The translations under genes were made by a program, and so were the position numbers. This document shows positions 1 to 10,467 of a stretch of 64,000 nucleotides of DNA, piece by piece (within the stretch, counting starts at the first letter, position 1; each line of letters opens with the position of its first letter). The stretch lies in assembly GCA_903839535.1 (NCBI GenBank), contig CAIMCT010000153.1:1-64000 (forward strand). The letters are read 5' to 3'. Under the pieces are notes generated by a model. That model saw only the letters and a program-made list of their open reading frames with translations. It had not been told where the DNA came from and searched no databases. Source of the DNA: an uncultured Desulfobacteraceae bacterium (GTDB lineage: Bacteria > Desulfobacterota > Desulfobacteria > Desulfobacterales > Desulfatirhabdiaceae).

Positions 1-71
1 CCTCCCTCCCTCCCTCCCCCGCCGAGAGAGGGAGCATAAGGAAAGTACGAATTATGCCCTTTCGCAGTATA
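1..71 (+). repeat. Truncated copy of a ~105 bp MITE-like repeat (family 1, copy A)
   Basis: C-rich core 'ccctcccccgccgagagagggag' and right end 'aattatgccctttcgcagtata' match copies at 51369 and 61284; cut by the window edge. Confidence 0.6.
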
Positions 72-318
72 TCTACAGCACAATGAACCTATAACCAAGA
101 ACTGTCAAGTTTGGATAGGCAATGAAGCGGAATTTCAAACGGATACAGGTAAGCAAGTGTAATGGAAAGAGATGCCTGAAGGATGATTTTTATCACTCGG
201 AATTTGGACTGTTTCAGAAGATTCTTGAAAAAAACCAGAATGCCAAAAAAATATTTTATTTTTGTTGATTTCTGTTTTTTGTAATGTTAGAAGGGGGAGA
301 TAAGAAGATGATGAACAA

Positions 319-391
319 GCCAGCGTAGCTCAGTTGGAAGAGCTACTGATTTGTAATCAGTGGGTCGGGGGTTCGAGTCCCTTCGCTGGCT
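319..391 (+). tRNA. tRNA-Thr (UGU)
   Basis: Cloverleaf GCCAGCG...CGCTGGC; anticodon stem ACTGA-TTTGTAA-TCAGT; T-arm GGGTTCGAGTCCC. Confidence 0.93.
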
Positions 392-444
392 TCATCAGGC
401 AGGTTTTAGTGCCTGAATTAAATGAATTAAGTTAAATAAAAAAA

Positions 445-529
445 GGTGGGGTTCCCGAGTGGCCAAAGGGAACAGACTGTAAATCTGTCGGCGAAGCCTT
501 CGGAGGTTCGAATCCTCCCCCCACCACCA
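445..529 (+). tRNA. tRNA-Tyr (GUA)
   Basis: GGTGGGG...CCCCACC acceptor, long variable arm, anticodon loop CTGTAAA, 3' ACCA encoded. Confidence 0.93.
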
Positions 530-693
530 GCCTCAATAAATGTTGTATGTAGGAGATTTTGCTGACAAGATCAAGCGAAATCATTATTGGACTACATAGC
601 TTCATCTGCAGCGCGTAGAGCTTCTTGAGGAAGCAGGGTTGTCCCCGAACAGAAGCCGGGGGGGTCTGTAGGGTATAATAAGGATGCCTGTTG

Positions 694-768
<75 letters not shown>

Positions 769-814
769 AATTTCAACAGCCTGGTATCCTCGGATTACCC
801 CAATTTGCATTATT

Positions 815-891
815 GCCCACGTAGCTCAGTTGGTAGAGCGCTTCCTTGGTAAGGAAGAGGTTCATCGGTTCGACTCCGATCGTGGGCTCCA
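815..891 (+). tRNA. tRNA-Thr (GGU)
   Basis: GCCCACG...CGTGGGC acceptor, loop TTGGTAA, CCA encoded; conserved Thr-Tyr-Gly-Thr-tuf order. Confidence 0.93.
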
Positions 892-1013
892 ACACAATGG
901 ATAAAGACCAAAAGATAAGGACTGGGACAGTGCAGATGGGAACTATCGTAAAAAAGACAAATGGTTAAGCCTGAGCATCCGTTTAATCATTATTTGGCAG
1001 GGAGGACAGTGAA

Positions 1014-2207
1014 ATGGCGAAGGAAAAGTTTAATCGGTCGAAACCGCATGTGAATGTGGGAACGATAGGACATATTGATCACGGGAAGACAACGCTTACA
1101 GCGGCGATAACCAAACATAACGGTTTGAGGGGGATGGCCACTTACGTTCCGTTTGACCAGATTGACAAAGCGCCCGAGGAAAAAGAGCGCGGAATCACGA
1201 TAGCGACCGCGCATGTGGAGTACGAGACCAAGAATCGCCATTACGCACATGTAGACTGTCCTGGCCATGCGGACTACATCAAGAACATGATCACAGGTGC
1301 GGCTCAGATGGATGGCGCTATATTGGTAGTAGCGGCAGACGATGGTCCCATGCCGCAGACCCGTGAACACATTCTGCTGGCGCGTCAGGTTGGAGTGCCG
1401 ACCATGGTGGTCTTTTTAAACAAATGCGACATGGTGGATGATCCGGAATTGATTGAGCTGGTGGAGCTGGAGCTTCGCGAGCTTTTAAGCAAATATGATT
1501 TTCCAGGAGATGATACGCCGATAATTCGAGGAAGTGCATTAAAAGCCCTTGAGAGCGATGATCCGGACAGCGAAGAGGCCAAGTGCATATTTGAATTGAT
1601 GGCGGCAATAGATTCTTTCATTCCTGAACCCAAGCGTGATATCGACAAGCCATTTTTAATGCCGGTGGAGGATGTGTTCAGCATATCTGGTCGAGGGACT
1701 GTCGTTACAGGTCGCGTGGACCGCGGTATTGTGAAAGTTGGCGAGGCTGTAGAGATCGTGGGGATTCGGACAACGCAAAAGACAGTTTGCACTGGTGTTG
1801 AAATGTTCAGAAAGCTTCTGGATGAGGGCCGTGCGGGAGACAACATCGGGGTTCTTCTGCGGGGCACCAAGCGCGAAGAAGTTGAGCGAGGGCAGGTGGT
1901 GGCGCATCCTGGAACGATTACGCCACACACCAAGTTCAAGGCTGAGGTATATATTCTGAGTAAGGAAGAAGGCGGAAGACATACGCCGTTTTTCAATGGG
2001 TACAGGCCTCAATTTTATTTTCGAACAACGGATGTGACGGGGATTCTTTCACTGCCGGAGGGGATCGAGATGGTAATGCCCGGAGACAATGTGGCGATAA
2101 CGGCAGATCTGATCACTCCGATCGCCATGGAAAAAGAGCTTAGGTTTGCGATTCGTGAAGGTGGCCGAACCGTAGGCGCGGGCGTTGTCAGCGAAATTCT
2201 GGAATAA
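1014..2207 (+). CDS. tuf: Elongation factor Tu, copy 1
   Basis: [32 protein letters not shown] motifs; downstream of the tRNA cluster. Confidence 0.98.
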   Translation: MAKEKFNRSKPHVNVGTIGHIDHGKTTLTAAITKHNGLRGMATYVPFDQIDKAPEEKERGITIATAHVEYETKNRHYAHVDCPGHADYIKNMITGAAQMDGAILVVAADDGPMPQTREHILLARQVGVPTMVVFLNKCDMVDDPELIELVELELRELLSKYDFPGDDTPIIRGSALKALESDDPDSEEAKCIFELMAAIDSFIPEPKRDIDKPFLMPVEDVFSISGRGTVVTGRVDRGIVKVGEAVEIVGIRTTQKTVCTGVEMFRKLLDEGRAGDNIGVLLRGTKREEVERGQVVAHPGTITPHTKFKAEVYILSKEEGGRHTPFFNGYRPQFYFRTTDVTGILSLPEGIEMVMPGDNVAITADLITPIAMEKELRFAIREGGRTVGAGVVSEILE

Positions 2208-2222
2208 TAAAGGAGCCTTGTC

Positions 2223-2372
2223 GTGAGAGTGATTGTTACCCTTGCATGTACAGAATGCAAAAGAAGAAACTACACCACAACCAAAAATAAGCGGACAACA
2301 CCAGACAAGCTGGAATTCAGCAAATACTGTCGATTCTGCAAAAAACATATTTCGCACAAAGAAACCAAATAG
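2223..2372 (+). CDS. rpmG: 50S ribosomal protein L33 (49 aa, absent from the ORF track)
   Basis: GTG start: [49 protein letters not shown]; two CxxC pairs; canonical tuf-rpmG-trnW-secE position. Confidence 0.95.
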   Translation: MRVIVTLACTECKRRNYTTTKNKRTTPDKLEFSKYCRFCKKHISHKETK

Positions 2373-2434
2373 CCGAGTCTCGGAATCCATTTATCAGCAA
2401 TGCAAATGGATTACTTTGTGATAAGGATTAAAAC

Positions 2435-2510
2435 AGGCCAGTAGCTCTAACGGTAGAGCGTCGGACTCCAAATCCGAGTGCTGGGGGTTCGAATCCCTCC
2501 TGGCCTGCCA
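2435..2510 (+). tRNA. tRNA-Trp (CCA)
   Basis: AGGCCAG...CTGGCCT acceptor, anticodon loop CTCCAAA, CCA encoded. Confidence 0.94.
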
Positions 2511-2524
2511 TATCATTTGATGAG

Positions 2525-2591
2525 TAAAGCTCAAAGAAGGTCACTGGTGGATACCGGCTGACATCGTCCACTTTGAGCTTTCACTTTTTTT
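2525..2591 (+). terminator. Terminator/attenuator between tRNA-Trp and secE
   Basis: taaagctcaaag...ctttgagcttt stem followed by cactttttttt. Confidence 0.6.
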
Positions 2592-2600
2592 AGGAGAACA

Positions 2601-2993
2601 ATGGGACGGTTACTCAAAAAAAAAGAACCAAGCCAGAAAAAGAAAAACAAGTGTGATGAAAAAAAATCTGCTGAATCCGAAACTGAAGCAGCGGGATTGA
2701 ACTTCACAAATCAAACGACTGCCGGAACTGTAAAAGAAAATCAACAGAAAATTGCTCCCGTAAAAAAAGCAATTGCCGGTGGCTCCATGTATAAAATCAA
2801 TAATAAATATGTTGACCAAGCACTGCAATTTCTCAGAGAAGTCAAGGTTGAATTAAAAAAAGTTGCCTGGCCTTCCCGAAAACAGGCAATGGGCTCTACC
2901 ATTGTGGTTGTCATGCTGGTGTTGCTGGTGTCATTTTTCTTGGGCATCGTAGATATCGGATTGTCCAGCCTGATCAAAGCTGTTCTGAGCTAG
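2601..2993 (+). CDS. secE: Preprotein translocase subunit SecE (charged N-terminal extension)
   Basis: C-terminal FLREVKVELKKVAWPSRKQAMGSTIVVV; precedes nusG. Confidence 0.95.
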   Translation: MGRLLKKKEPSQKKKNKCDEKKSAESETEAAGLNFTNQTTAGTVKENQQKIAPVKKAIAGGSMYKINNKYVDQALQFLREVKVELKKVAWPSRKQAMGSTIVVVMLVLLVSFFLGIVDIGLSSLIKAVLS

Positions 2994-3004
2994 GAGAAAA
3001 GCAA

Positions 3005-3535
3005 GTGTCTCTTAAGTGGTATATTGTCCATGTCTATTCTGGATTTGAAAATAAAGTTAAGCTGGCACTGGATGAACGCATAGCGACTTCCCCACACCCA
3101 GAGAAGTTTGGTGAGGTGCTTGTGCCAACTGAACAGGTTGTGGAACTGGTTAAAGGGAAACGGAAGGAATCCTCACGGAAATTTTATCCCGGCTATATCC
3201 TGGTCAGAGTGGATTTAGACGATGAAACCTGGCATATTGTCAGTGATACGGCAAAGGTAACGGGATTTCTGGGAGGAAAAGAAAAACCAACACCGCTTTC
3301 AGATGAAGAAGCTACCCAGATATTGAATCGCATGGAGGCCGGGAAACAGAAACCCAAACCTAAATTTTACTTTGAACCCGGCGATGAAATTCGTGTTGTA
3401 GATGGACCTTTTTCAAATTTTAATGGAACAGTTGATGAAGTTAACCCGGAAAAGGGAAAAATCAGGGTTCTGGTGAGTATTTTTGGGAGAGCCACGCCGG
3501 TTGAATTGGAATTTGTCCAAGTCATCAAGTTATAA
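3005..3535 (+). CDS. nusG: Transcription termination/antitermination protein NusG
   Basis: WYIVHVYSGFENKVK, FYPGYILVRV, KOW motif FEPGDEIRVVDGPFSNFNGTV. Confidence 0.97.
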   Translation: MSLKWYIVHVYSGFENKVKLALDERIATSPHPEKFGEVLVPTEQVVELVKGKRKESSRKFYPGYILVRVDLDDETWHIVSDTAKVTGFLGGKEKPTPLSDEEATQILNRMEAGKQKPKPKFYFEPGDEIRVVDGPFSNFNGTVDEVNPEKGKIRVLVSIFGRATPVELEFVQVIKL

Positions 3536-3629
3536 ACACTAGGGTGCGTGGGGCAGGTCAGGGGCTGGTGCAGAAAACATGCGCCCAGTATCTGCTTCCA
3601 GCCACCTTTATCAGGAGTATTGAGATACA

Positions 3630-4052
3630 ATGGCAAAAAAGGTGATTGCACAGATCAAGTTGCAGGTAACGGCTGGAAAAGCCAACCCTTCACCCCCGAT
3701 CGGTCCGGCGTTGGGCCAGCACGGGGTTAATATCATGGAATTCTGTAAGGCGTTTAACGCCAGGACCGCCAATGACGAAGGCATGATCATACCGGCTGTC
3801 ATCACGGTGTACCAGGACAGGTCCTTTACTTTTATCACAAAAACGCCTCCTGCATCTGTTCTCCTAAAGAAAGCAGCCAAAATTGCCAAAGGTGCCGGGG
3901 ACCCCAAACGTGACAAGGTCGCTAAACTGACAATGGATCAGATTACAGAAATCGCCAGGCTGAAGATGGTTGATTTAAATGCGAATGATATGGATGCAGC
4001 ATGTAAAATTATCATGGGTACAGCCAGAAGTATGGGGATTGAGGTTGGTTAA
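3630..4052 (+). CDS. rplK: 50S ribosomal protein L11
   Basis: [34 protein letters not shown]. Confidence 0.98.
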   Translation: MAKKVIAQIKLQVTAGKANPSPPIGPALGQHGVNIMEFCKAFNARTANDEGMIIPAVITVYQDRSFTFITKTPPASVLLKKAAKIAKGAGDPKRDKVAKLTMDQITEIARLKMVDLNANDMDAACKIIMGTARSMGIEVG

Positions 4053-4075
4053 AGTAAAAAGGAGTTAAAGGGATT

Positions 4076-4780
4076 ATGCCGAAGCGGGGGAAAAAATACT
4101 TAGAATCACAGAAGAAAATTGACATAACTAAACGGCATGCCTTGACCGAAGCAGTCCAGGTAGCTCTTGAATCGTCTTTTGTCAAATTTGATGAAACGGT
4201 TGACGTGGCCGTTCGTCTGGGTGTTGATCCAAGACACGCAGATCAAATGGTTCGAGGAACAGTCGTTCTGCCCAATGGATTGGGCAAGGAAGTGAAAATT
4301 CTTGTGTTTGCCAAAGGCGAAAAGGAAAAAGAAGCGCTTGACGCAGGGGCTGATTTTGCTGGCAATGACGAGTTGATAGAAAAAATCAAGGCGGGCTGGA
4401 CAGGTTTCGACAAGGCTGTGGCAACTCCAGATATGATGGGTACGGTTGGTAAAATTGGAAAAATATTGGGACCCAGGGGACTGATGCCCAATGCCAAAAC
4501 TGGAACAGTGACATTCGATGTAGCAAGAGCAGTAAGTGAGCTTAAAGCCGGAAAAATCGATTTTCGAGTTGAGAAGGCGGGAATTGTTCATGTTCCGGTA
4601 GGAAAAGTATCCTTCGGAGTGGAAAAGCTTGTCCAGAATGTTACGGCCTTTCTTGAAACCATTATTCGCATAAAGCCTTCCACAAGTAAGGGAACATATC
4701 TGAAGGGATTGGCTATTTCTACAACCATGGGGCCAGGTGTCAAGGTGGATGCCGCATCATTGAAAGATGTGATCCGGTAG
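4076..4780 (+). CDS. rplA: 50S ribosomal protein L1
   Basis: [29 protein letters not shown]-type motifs. Confidence 0.98.
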   Translation: MPKRGKKYLESQKKIDITKRHALTEAVQVALESSFVKFDETVDVAVRLGVDPRHADQMVRGTVVLPNGLGKEVKILVFAKGEKEKEALDAGADFAGNDELIEKIKAGWTGFDKAVATPDMMGTVGKIGKILGPRGLMPNAKTGTVTFDVARAVSELKAGKIDFRVEKAGIVHVPVGKVSFGVEKLVQNVTAFLETIIRIKPSTSKGTYLKGLAISTTMGPGVKVDAASLKDVIR

Positions 4781-4949
4781 TGCGATCCTGCCTTAATTGG
4801 TCAAGAGCTCTTTTGGCCGCATAATTCAGAATGCGGGGCAGAGAAATACAATCTGTTCGGCTTGCTTGGCAAGGGGGTGACTCAGAGTCAGTGCAGCGGT
4901 CGAGTGCTTCCCGAGGCTGAGCAGTGTTTATCATAAATTATGCATCTGT

Positions 4950-5130
4950 ATTATCCTGTCCGAGACCGTAGGTACACACTTTTGGTGTTTAATTGGCATT
5001 GCTGGCCTACCGAGATGGGTTTTAACGAACTGAAAGAAGATGGCGGATGGTTCTATTTCAATCCTGTCCAAAAACCTTGAATCGTAATTACCTCCGGTGG
5101 ATAACAGTTGAAGAAAGGAGGTGTAATTAA
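4950..5130 (+). promoter_or_regulatory. Putative L10 autoregulatory leader with SD-sequestering hairpin
   Basis: 354-nt rplA-rplJ gap containing 'ccgagaccgtaggt...ttggcattgctggcctaccgagatggg'; aattacctcc (5086-5095) can pair with the SD ggaggtgtaatt (5117-5128). Confidence 0.65.
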
Positions 5131-5133
5131 TCT

Positions 5134-5664
5134 GTGAAATTAGAGAAAAAAAAGCAGATCGTTGAGGATCTTGAAGAGAAATTTGCAAGATCCAAGATCG
5201 TCATTTTGACAAATTTTAATGGACTCAATGTGGCGACCATGAGTTCTTTGCGCAGACAGCTCAGAGAAGCCAAGGTTGAATATAGAGTTGTTAAAAACTC
5301 TTTGCTTGCACGTGCTTCCGAAAACAATTCGGTTGCATTGATCAAAGATAAATTAAAAGAAGCTAGCGCGGTTGCGTATAGTTTTGATGACCCTGTGGCT
5401 CCTGCAAAAGTATTAAGCGCTTTTGCAAAGGAGAATGAAAAATTTAAGATCAAAGCAGGCGTTATGCAGGGCAAAGTGTTGAATGCAGACGCTATTCTTG
5501 CTCTATCGGTGCTGCCATCCCGCGAAGTGTTGTTGGGACAGTTGCTATCCGTCATGCTCGGTGTGCCGACAGCGATGGTGCGCGCGTTAAGTAATGTTCC
5601 CAAAAAATTGCTGTATGTATTGACCGCCTTAAAAGATCAAAAAGAACAGGCGATTACAGAATAA
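5134..5664 (+). CDS. rplJ: 50S ribosomal protein L10
   Basis: KKQIVEDLEEKFARSKIVILTNFNGLNVATMSSLRRQLREAKVEYRVVKNSL; precedes rplL. Confidence 0.97.
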   Translation: MKLEKKKQIVEDLEEKFARSKIVILTNFNGLNVATMSSLRRQLREAKVEYRVVKNSLLARASENNSVALIKDKLKEASAVAYSFDDPVAPAKVLSAFAKENEKFKIKAGVMQGKVLNADAILALSVLPSREVLLGQLLSVMLGVPTAMVRALSNVPKKLLYVLTALKDQKEQAITE

Positions 5665-5703
5665 GTTGTTTGATGTTGAAGTGTAAACTGGAGGAAACTA
5701 ACG

Positions 5704-6084
5704 ATGGCTGATATTACAAAAGCAGATGTTATTGAATTTATAGCAAATATGACAGTTTTGGATCTTTCTGAACTGGTTAAGGAAATGGAAGAAAAATTTG
5801 GTGTTTCTGCAGCAGCGCCTGTTTCGATGGTTGCGGCCGCCAGCTCTGCTGTGGCGGCACCGGTCGAGGAACAAACCGAATTTACGCCAATACTTATCAG
5901 CTTTGGAGATAAAAAAATTCAGGTTATCAAAGAAGTAAGAGCGCTAACCGGTCTGGGATTGAAAGAAGCCAAGGATCTGGTTGACGGGGTGCCAAAACCC
6001 GTCAAAGAAGGGGTATCCAAGGATGAGGCTGAAAAAATTAAAGCCGTAATCGAAGAAGCTGGCGGCCAGGTTGAAATAAAATAG
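5704..6084 (+). CDS. rplL: 50S ribosomal protein L7/L12
   Basis: [67 protein letters not shown]. Confidence 0.98.
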   Translation: MADITKADVIEFIANMTVLDLSELVKEMEEKFGVSAAAPVSMVAAASSAVAAPVEEQTEFTPILISFGDKKIQVIKEVRALTGLGLKEAKDLVDGVPKPVKEGVSKDEAEKIKAVIEEAGGQVEIK

Positions 6085-6113
6085 CATCAAGCAAGTTTTC
6101 AGGGATTACAAAT

Positions 6114-6161
6114 GGAGATGGGATGAAAGGACTCAGGCCTTAAATCCCATTTCCGCTTTTT
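6114..6161 (+). terminator. rplL-rpoB attenuator-like hairpin
   Basis: ggagatgggat...atcccatttcc stem followed by gcttttt. Confidence 0.55.
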
Positions 6162-6185
6162 CGAAACCTTTAATTTGGAGCTGCC

Positions 6186-9100
6186 ATGACGGAACGCCCT
6201 TTGGCATCGAAGCGTATCAGAAAAAACTTTGGCAAGATTAGTAAAATTGTTGAAATTCCCGATCTTATTGGTATGCAACGGGAGTCATTTCGGCGGTTTT
6301 TGCAAATGGATGTCCCAGCGGACAAACGCAAGGATATCGGGTTGCAGACAGTTTTTAATTCCGTATTTCCGATTAAGGACTTTACGGGGAGCGCCTCTCT
6401 TGAGTTTGTTGATTATCGTTTTGCAGAGATCAAACACGGTGTTGAAGAATGTATCCACAGGGGCATGAGCTATGAAATTCCTGTAAAAATCACAGTCCGC
6501 CTGCAAGTTTACGATATGGATAAAGAAACCGGTAAATCCACTCTCAGGGACATCAAGGAACAGGAAATTTATTTCGGAACAATTCCTTTGATGACGGAAA
6601 AAGGGACTTTTATCATAAATGGTACTGAGCGGGTTGTGGTCAGCCAACTGCATCGCTCCTCCGGTGTATTTTTCGATCACGACAAAGGAAAAACACATAC
6701 CAGCGGCAAGGTGATTTACACATCTCGTATTATTCCGGTTCGGGGTTCCTGGATTGATATGGAAATTGACCCTAAGGATATTGTGTATATCCGTATTGAC
6801 CGTCGCAGAAAATTTCCGGTTACATTGCTTTTCAAGGCATTTGGCTATACGCCAGAAGACCTCCTGTCATATTTTTACGAATCTGAAAAAGTTATTGTGA
6901 ATAGAGATCTTTTGGTCAGCCGCTATTTTAAAGCGTTTAATGAAGAATTTCTGAAAGGTTCCCGGGCGACCCAGGATGTGATAGACCCCAATACCGGAGA
7001 GGTCGTTGTCAAAAAAGGAAGGGTGTTTACCCAGCGAATACTCAAGCGAATGAAGGTCGATAAACTGGATGCCATTCCCATTACCCTTGAAGAGCTTTAT
7101 GACAAAATTATAGCTACGTCCATTCTGCATCCTGTCACACTTGAGGTGGTTGCAAGGGCCAATGAAACTGTCAGTGAGGACTTGCTGAGTCGATTAACTA
7201 AAGCGGGCATTACAGAGTTTGAAATCCTGTTCATTGATGGAACAACCATAAGCGATTCGATTCGAAAGACGCTGATTTTAGACAAGGTCCAGTCCAAAAA
7301 AGAAGCCCTTCTTGAAATCTATCGCAGGCTTCGCCCGGGTAACCCTGCAACGCCTGAAGTTGCACAGGATTTTATGGATCATCTGTTTTTTAAATCCGCA
7401 TTTTATGATCTTTCCAGTGTGGGCAGACTTAAAATCAATCAGAGTTTGGGAATAGACAGCAATATCGATCTGCGGATTCTGCGCAAAGAAGACATTTTGT
7501 TAACCGCCAAAACCCTTATCAGACTGCGAGACACTCAGGGAGTTGTGGATGACATTGATCATCTCGGCAATCGTCGGGTGCGGGCGGTGGGTGAATTGCT
7601 GGAGAACCAGTATCGAATCGGATTAGTCCGTATGGAGCGGGCCATCAAAGAGAGGATGAGCCTTCAGGAGGTTGATTCCCTGATGCCGCACGATCTGGTG
7701 AATCCCAAGCCCGTGTCCGCCGTGGTTAAGGAATTTTTTGGAACTAGCCAGCTTAGTCAGTTTATGGATCAAACCAATCCGCTCTCTGAAACAACACACA
7801 AACGCCGTCTCAGCGCACTGGGCCCTGGTGGGCTCACCCGGGAGCGTGCTGGATTTGAGGTTCGCGATGTTCATCCCTCTCATTATGGCCGTATTTGCCC
7901 GATTGAAACGCCCGAGGGACCCAATATAGGGCTGATCGTCTCGCTGAGTACATATGCCCAGGTGAATGAATATGGATTTATCGAAACTCCATACCGGGTG
8001 GTGTCTGATGCTGCGGTCACCAGTGATGTGCGGTTTCTAAGCGCCTTTGATGAAAAGTCTCATGCCATAGCTCAGGCCAATGCAGCCATGGACAAAAATG
8101 GGAGTTTTACCGAGACGGAAATTAACTCCCGGGTTGCCGGTGAGTTTACGATGGCGAAACGCGATAATATCGCGTTAATGGATGTTTCACCCAACCAGCT
8201 AGTCAGTGTTTCTGCATCGCTGATTCCGTTTCTGGAAAATGATGATGCGAACCGTGCGCTTATGGGCTCCAATATGCAGAGACAGGCCGTACCGCTTCTG
8301 GTTAGTCAAGCACCTCTGGTCGGAACAGGCATTGAAGGGGTAGTCGCCAAGGATTCGGGCGTGGCTGTGGTTGCCAAGCGGGATGGAGTTGTCGAGGATG
8401 TTGAAGCGGACCGCATTGTTGTTCGCCACGATGTGATGGTTCAGAATGCCGACCAGGAGATATTTTGGCCGGTTACTATCTATAATCTGTCCAAATTTAT
8501 CCGATCCAATCAGAATACTTGTTTCAATCATCGGCCAATTGTAAAAAGGGGTCAGCACGTCAAGGCTGGCGAAGTTATAGCCGATGGGCCCGCCACAGAC
8601 AAGGGCGAGCTGGCGCTGGGCAAGAACGTCACGGTGGCGTTTATGCCCTGGGGCGGGTACAATTTCGAAGATTCCATTCTCGTTGGTGAACGTCTGGTTC
8701 GGGAAGGTGTCTATACATCCATTCATATTGAAGAGTTTGAATTGGTCTCAAGGGATACCAAGTTGGGCAAAGAGGAAATTACCCGTGATATTCCCAATGT
8801 CGGGGAAGATGCCCTGAGAAACCTGGATGAGAGTGGGATTATTATGCTGGGGGCGGAGGTTGTGCCAGGCGATATTCTTGTTGGCAAAATCACACCCAAG
8901 GGCGAAACTCAGCTTTCTCCCGAAGAAAAACTTCTTAGGGCCATTTTCGGTGAAAAGGCAGGAGACGTTAAGGATACTTCCTTGAGGGTGCCGCCGGGGA
9001 TTCAGGGAATTGTGATTGATGCCAAGATATTTTCCAGAAGAGGTGTGGATAAAGATGACCGGACACGGAACATTGAAGACAGTGAGATAGCTTTTTTGGA

Positions 9101-10316
9101 ACGCGACATGAAGGACGAGCTTCTGGTGATCAGTGAAGTTGTTCAGTCAAGGGTGTTCAGCCTGATCAAGGGCCAGGTTTGCAGCGTGCCGTTTAGAAAA
9201 GGAAAGAAGGTGTTGATTCCAAAAGGAGTGCTGATTGATGATGAGATCATCGCGGATATCTCCATAGATCAGCTTGAGGGTATTGTGCTGAACAGTCAGG
9301 AAATATCAGAGCAGATTAACCAGATATTGGTGCAATACCGGGAACAGTGCGCTCATTGCAGGAATAATTTTGAAAGACAGGCCACCCGGTTTGAAAAGGG
9401 AGATGACCTGGCCCCCGGTGTCATCAAAATGGTTAAAGTGTATGTAGCCATGAAGCGCAAACTCTCCGTAGGGGACAAAATGGCTGGCCGCCATGGAAAT
9501 AAAGGCGTTGTTTCCCGAATACTGCCTCAGGAAGATTTGCCCTATTTTGCCGATGGAACCCCAGTGGACATGGTATTGAACCCGCTGGGCGTGCCTTCTC
9601 GAATGAATGTAGGGCAGGTACTTGAGATTCACTTGGGCTTTGCTGCAAAAGGCCTGGGTGATCAGATCAACAGCTTGGTTGAGCAAAAGAAGTTGAGCGA
9701 TCTTCGGGATAAATTCGCCAAAATTTTTTCATCACCGATGCAGGAAGATTCCGAAATTCGAAATCGGGTTGCCGATATGTCCGATGACGATCTGCTTGGT
9801 TTCGCCGCACAATTCAAGCAGGGAGTTCCCATGGCGACACCGGTTTTTGACGGTGCCAAGGAAAAAGAAATCAAGGATTTGCTTCAGGAGGCCGGATTGG
9901 ACAGATCCGCGCAAAGTACGCTGTATGACGGGCGGACCGGGGAGCCTTTTAAGGAAAAGATCACGGTTGGGACCATGTATATGCTGAAGCTCCACCACTT
10001 GGTTGACGATAAAATCCATGCCAGGTCCATTGGTCCGTATTCACTGGTCACACAGCAGCCATTGGGGGGGAAAGCACAGTTCGGAGGTCAGCGTCTGGGA
10101 GAAATGGAAGTGTGGGCAATGGAGGCGTATGGAGCTTCCCATGCACTTCAGGAATTTTTGACTGTGAAATCCGATGATATGGCAGGAAGAACCCGAATGT
10201 ATGAAAAGATCGTAAAAGGTCAAAATTCGCTTGAACCCGGTATTCCAGAATCATTTAAAGTTTTGACCAATGAATTGATGAGTCTGGGATTAGACGTTAC
10301 GCTGCTCGAAGATTGA
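6186..10316 (+). CDS. rpoB: RNA polymerase subunit beta
   Basis: [68 protein letters not shown]. Confidence 0.99.
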   Translation: MTERPLASKRIRKNFGKISKIVEIPDLIGMQRESFRRFLQMDVPADKRKDIGLQTVFNSVFPIKDFTGSASLEFVDYRFAEIKHGVEECIHRGMSYEIPVKITVRLQVYDMDKETGKSTLRDIKEQEIYFGTIPLMTEKGTFIINGTERVVVSQLHRSSGVFFDHDKGKTHTSGKVIYTSRIIPVRGSWIDMEIDPKDIVYIRIDRRRKFPVTLLFKAFGYTPEDLLSYFYESEKVIVNRDLLVSRYFKAFNEEFLKGSRATQDVIDPNTGEVVVKKGRVFTQRILKRMKVDKLDAIPITLEELYDKIIATSILHPVTLEVVARANETVSEDLLSRLTKAGITEFEILFIDGTTISDSIRKTLILDKVQSKKEALLEIYRRLRPGNPATPEVAQDFMDHLFFKSAFYDLSSVGRLKINQSLGIDSNIDLRILRKEDILLTAKTLIRLRDTQGVVDDIDHLGNRRVRAVGELLENQYRIGLVRMERAIKERMSLQEVDSLMPHDLVNPKPVSAVVKEFFGTSQLSQFMDQTNPLSETTHKRRLSALGPGGLTRERAGFEVRDVHPSHYGRICPIETPEGPNIGLIVSLSTYAQVNEYGFIETPYRVVSDAAVTSDVRFLSAFDEKSHAIAQANAAMDKNGSFTETEINSRVAGEFTMAKRDNIALMDVSPNQLVSVSASLIPFLENDDANRALMGSNMQRQAVPLLVSQAPLVGTGIEGVVAKDSGVAVVAKRDGVVEDVEADRIVVRHDVMVQNADQEIFWPVTIYNLSKFIRSNQNTCFNHRPIVKRGQHVKAGEVIADGPATDKGELALGKNVTVAFMPWGGYNFEDSILVGERLVREGVYTSIHIEEFELVSRDTKLGKEEITRDIPNVGEDALRNLDESGIIMLGAEVVPGDILVGKITPKGETQLSPEEKLLRAIFGEKAGDVKDTSLRVPPGIQGIVIDAKIFSRRGVDKDDRTRNIEDSEIAFLERDMKDELLVISEVVQSRVFSLIKGQVCSVPFRKGKKVLIPKGVLIDDEIIADISIDQLEGIVLNSQEISEQINQILVQYREQCAHCRNNFERQATRFEKGDDLAPGVIKMVKVYVAMKRKLSVGDKMAGRHGNKGVVSRILPQEDLPYFADGTPVDMVLNPLGVPSRMNVGQVLEIHLGFAAKGLGDQINSLVEQKKLSDLRDKFAKIFSSPMQEDSEIRNRVADMSDDDLLGFAAQFKQGVPMATPVFDGAKEKEIKDLLQEAGLDRSAQSTLYDGRTGEPFKEKITVGTMYMLKLHHLVDDKIHARSIGPYSLVTQQPLGGKAQFGGQRLGEMEVWAMEAYGASHALQEFLTVKSDDMAGRTRMYEKIVKGQNSLEPGIPESFKVLTNELMSLGLDVTLLED

Positions 10317-10467
10317 TGACTGCGTAAGAGACTGTTCGCTGCGCTATCGACAAACCTTTTCGCAATAATAACTGGCAATAGCTTCAAAGTTTTTCGCGTT
10401 GCGGATGGCATGGAGATTCAGATTCTAACGCCATACGGTTTCAGATAGAACAATAAGGAGAGAATTT

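Noticed and set aside
1385-1996. 203-aa minus-strand ORF and the matching ORF at 16891-17502
   Set aside because: Shadow ORFs antisense to both tuf copies; duplicated only because tuf is duplicated, low-complexity S/T/P-rich composition.
5101-5133. Long gap before rplJ as a missing gene
   Set aside because: Fits an untranslated regulatory leader better than a CDS; no credible ORF on the plus strand.
10317-10467. 151-bp rpoB-rpoC gap as a regulatory element
   Set aside because: Longer than usual, but no convincing hairpin, promoter or ORF could be read by eye.
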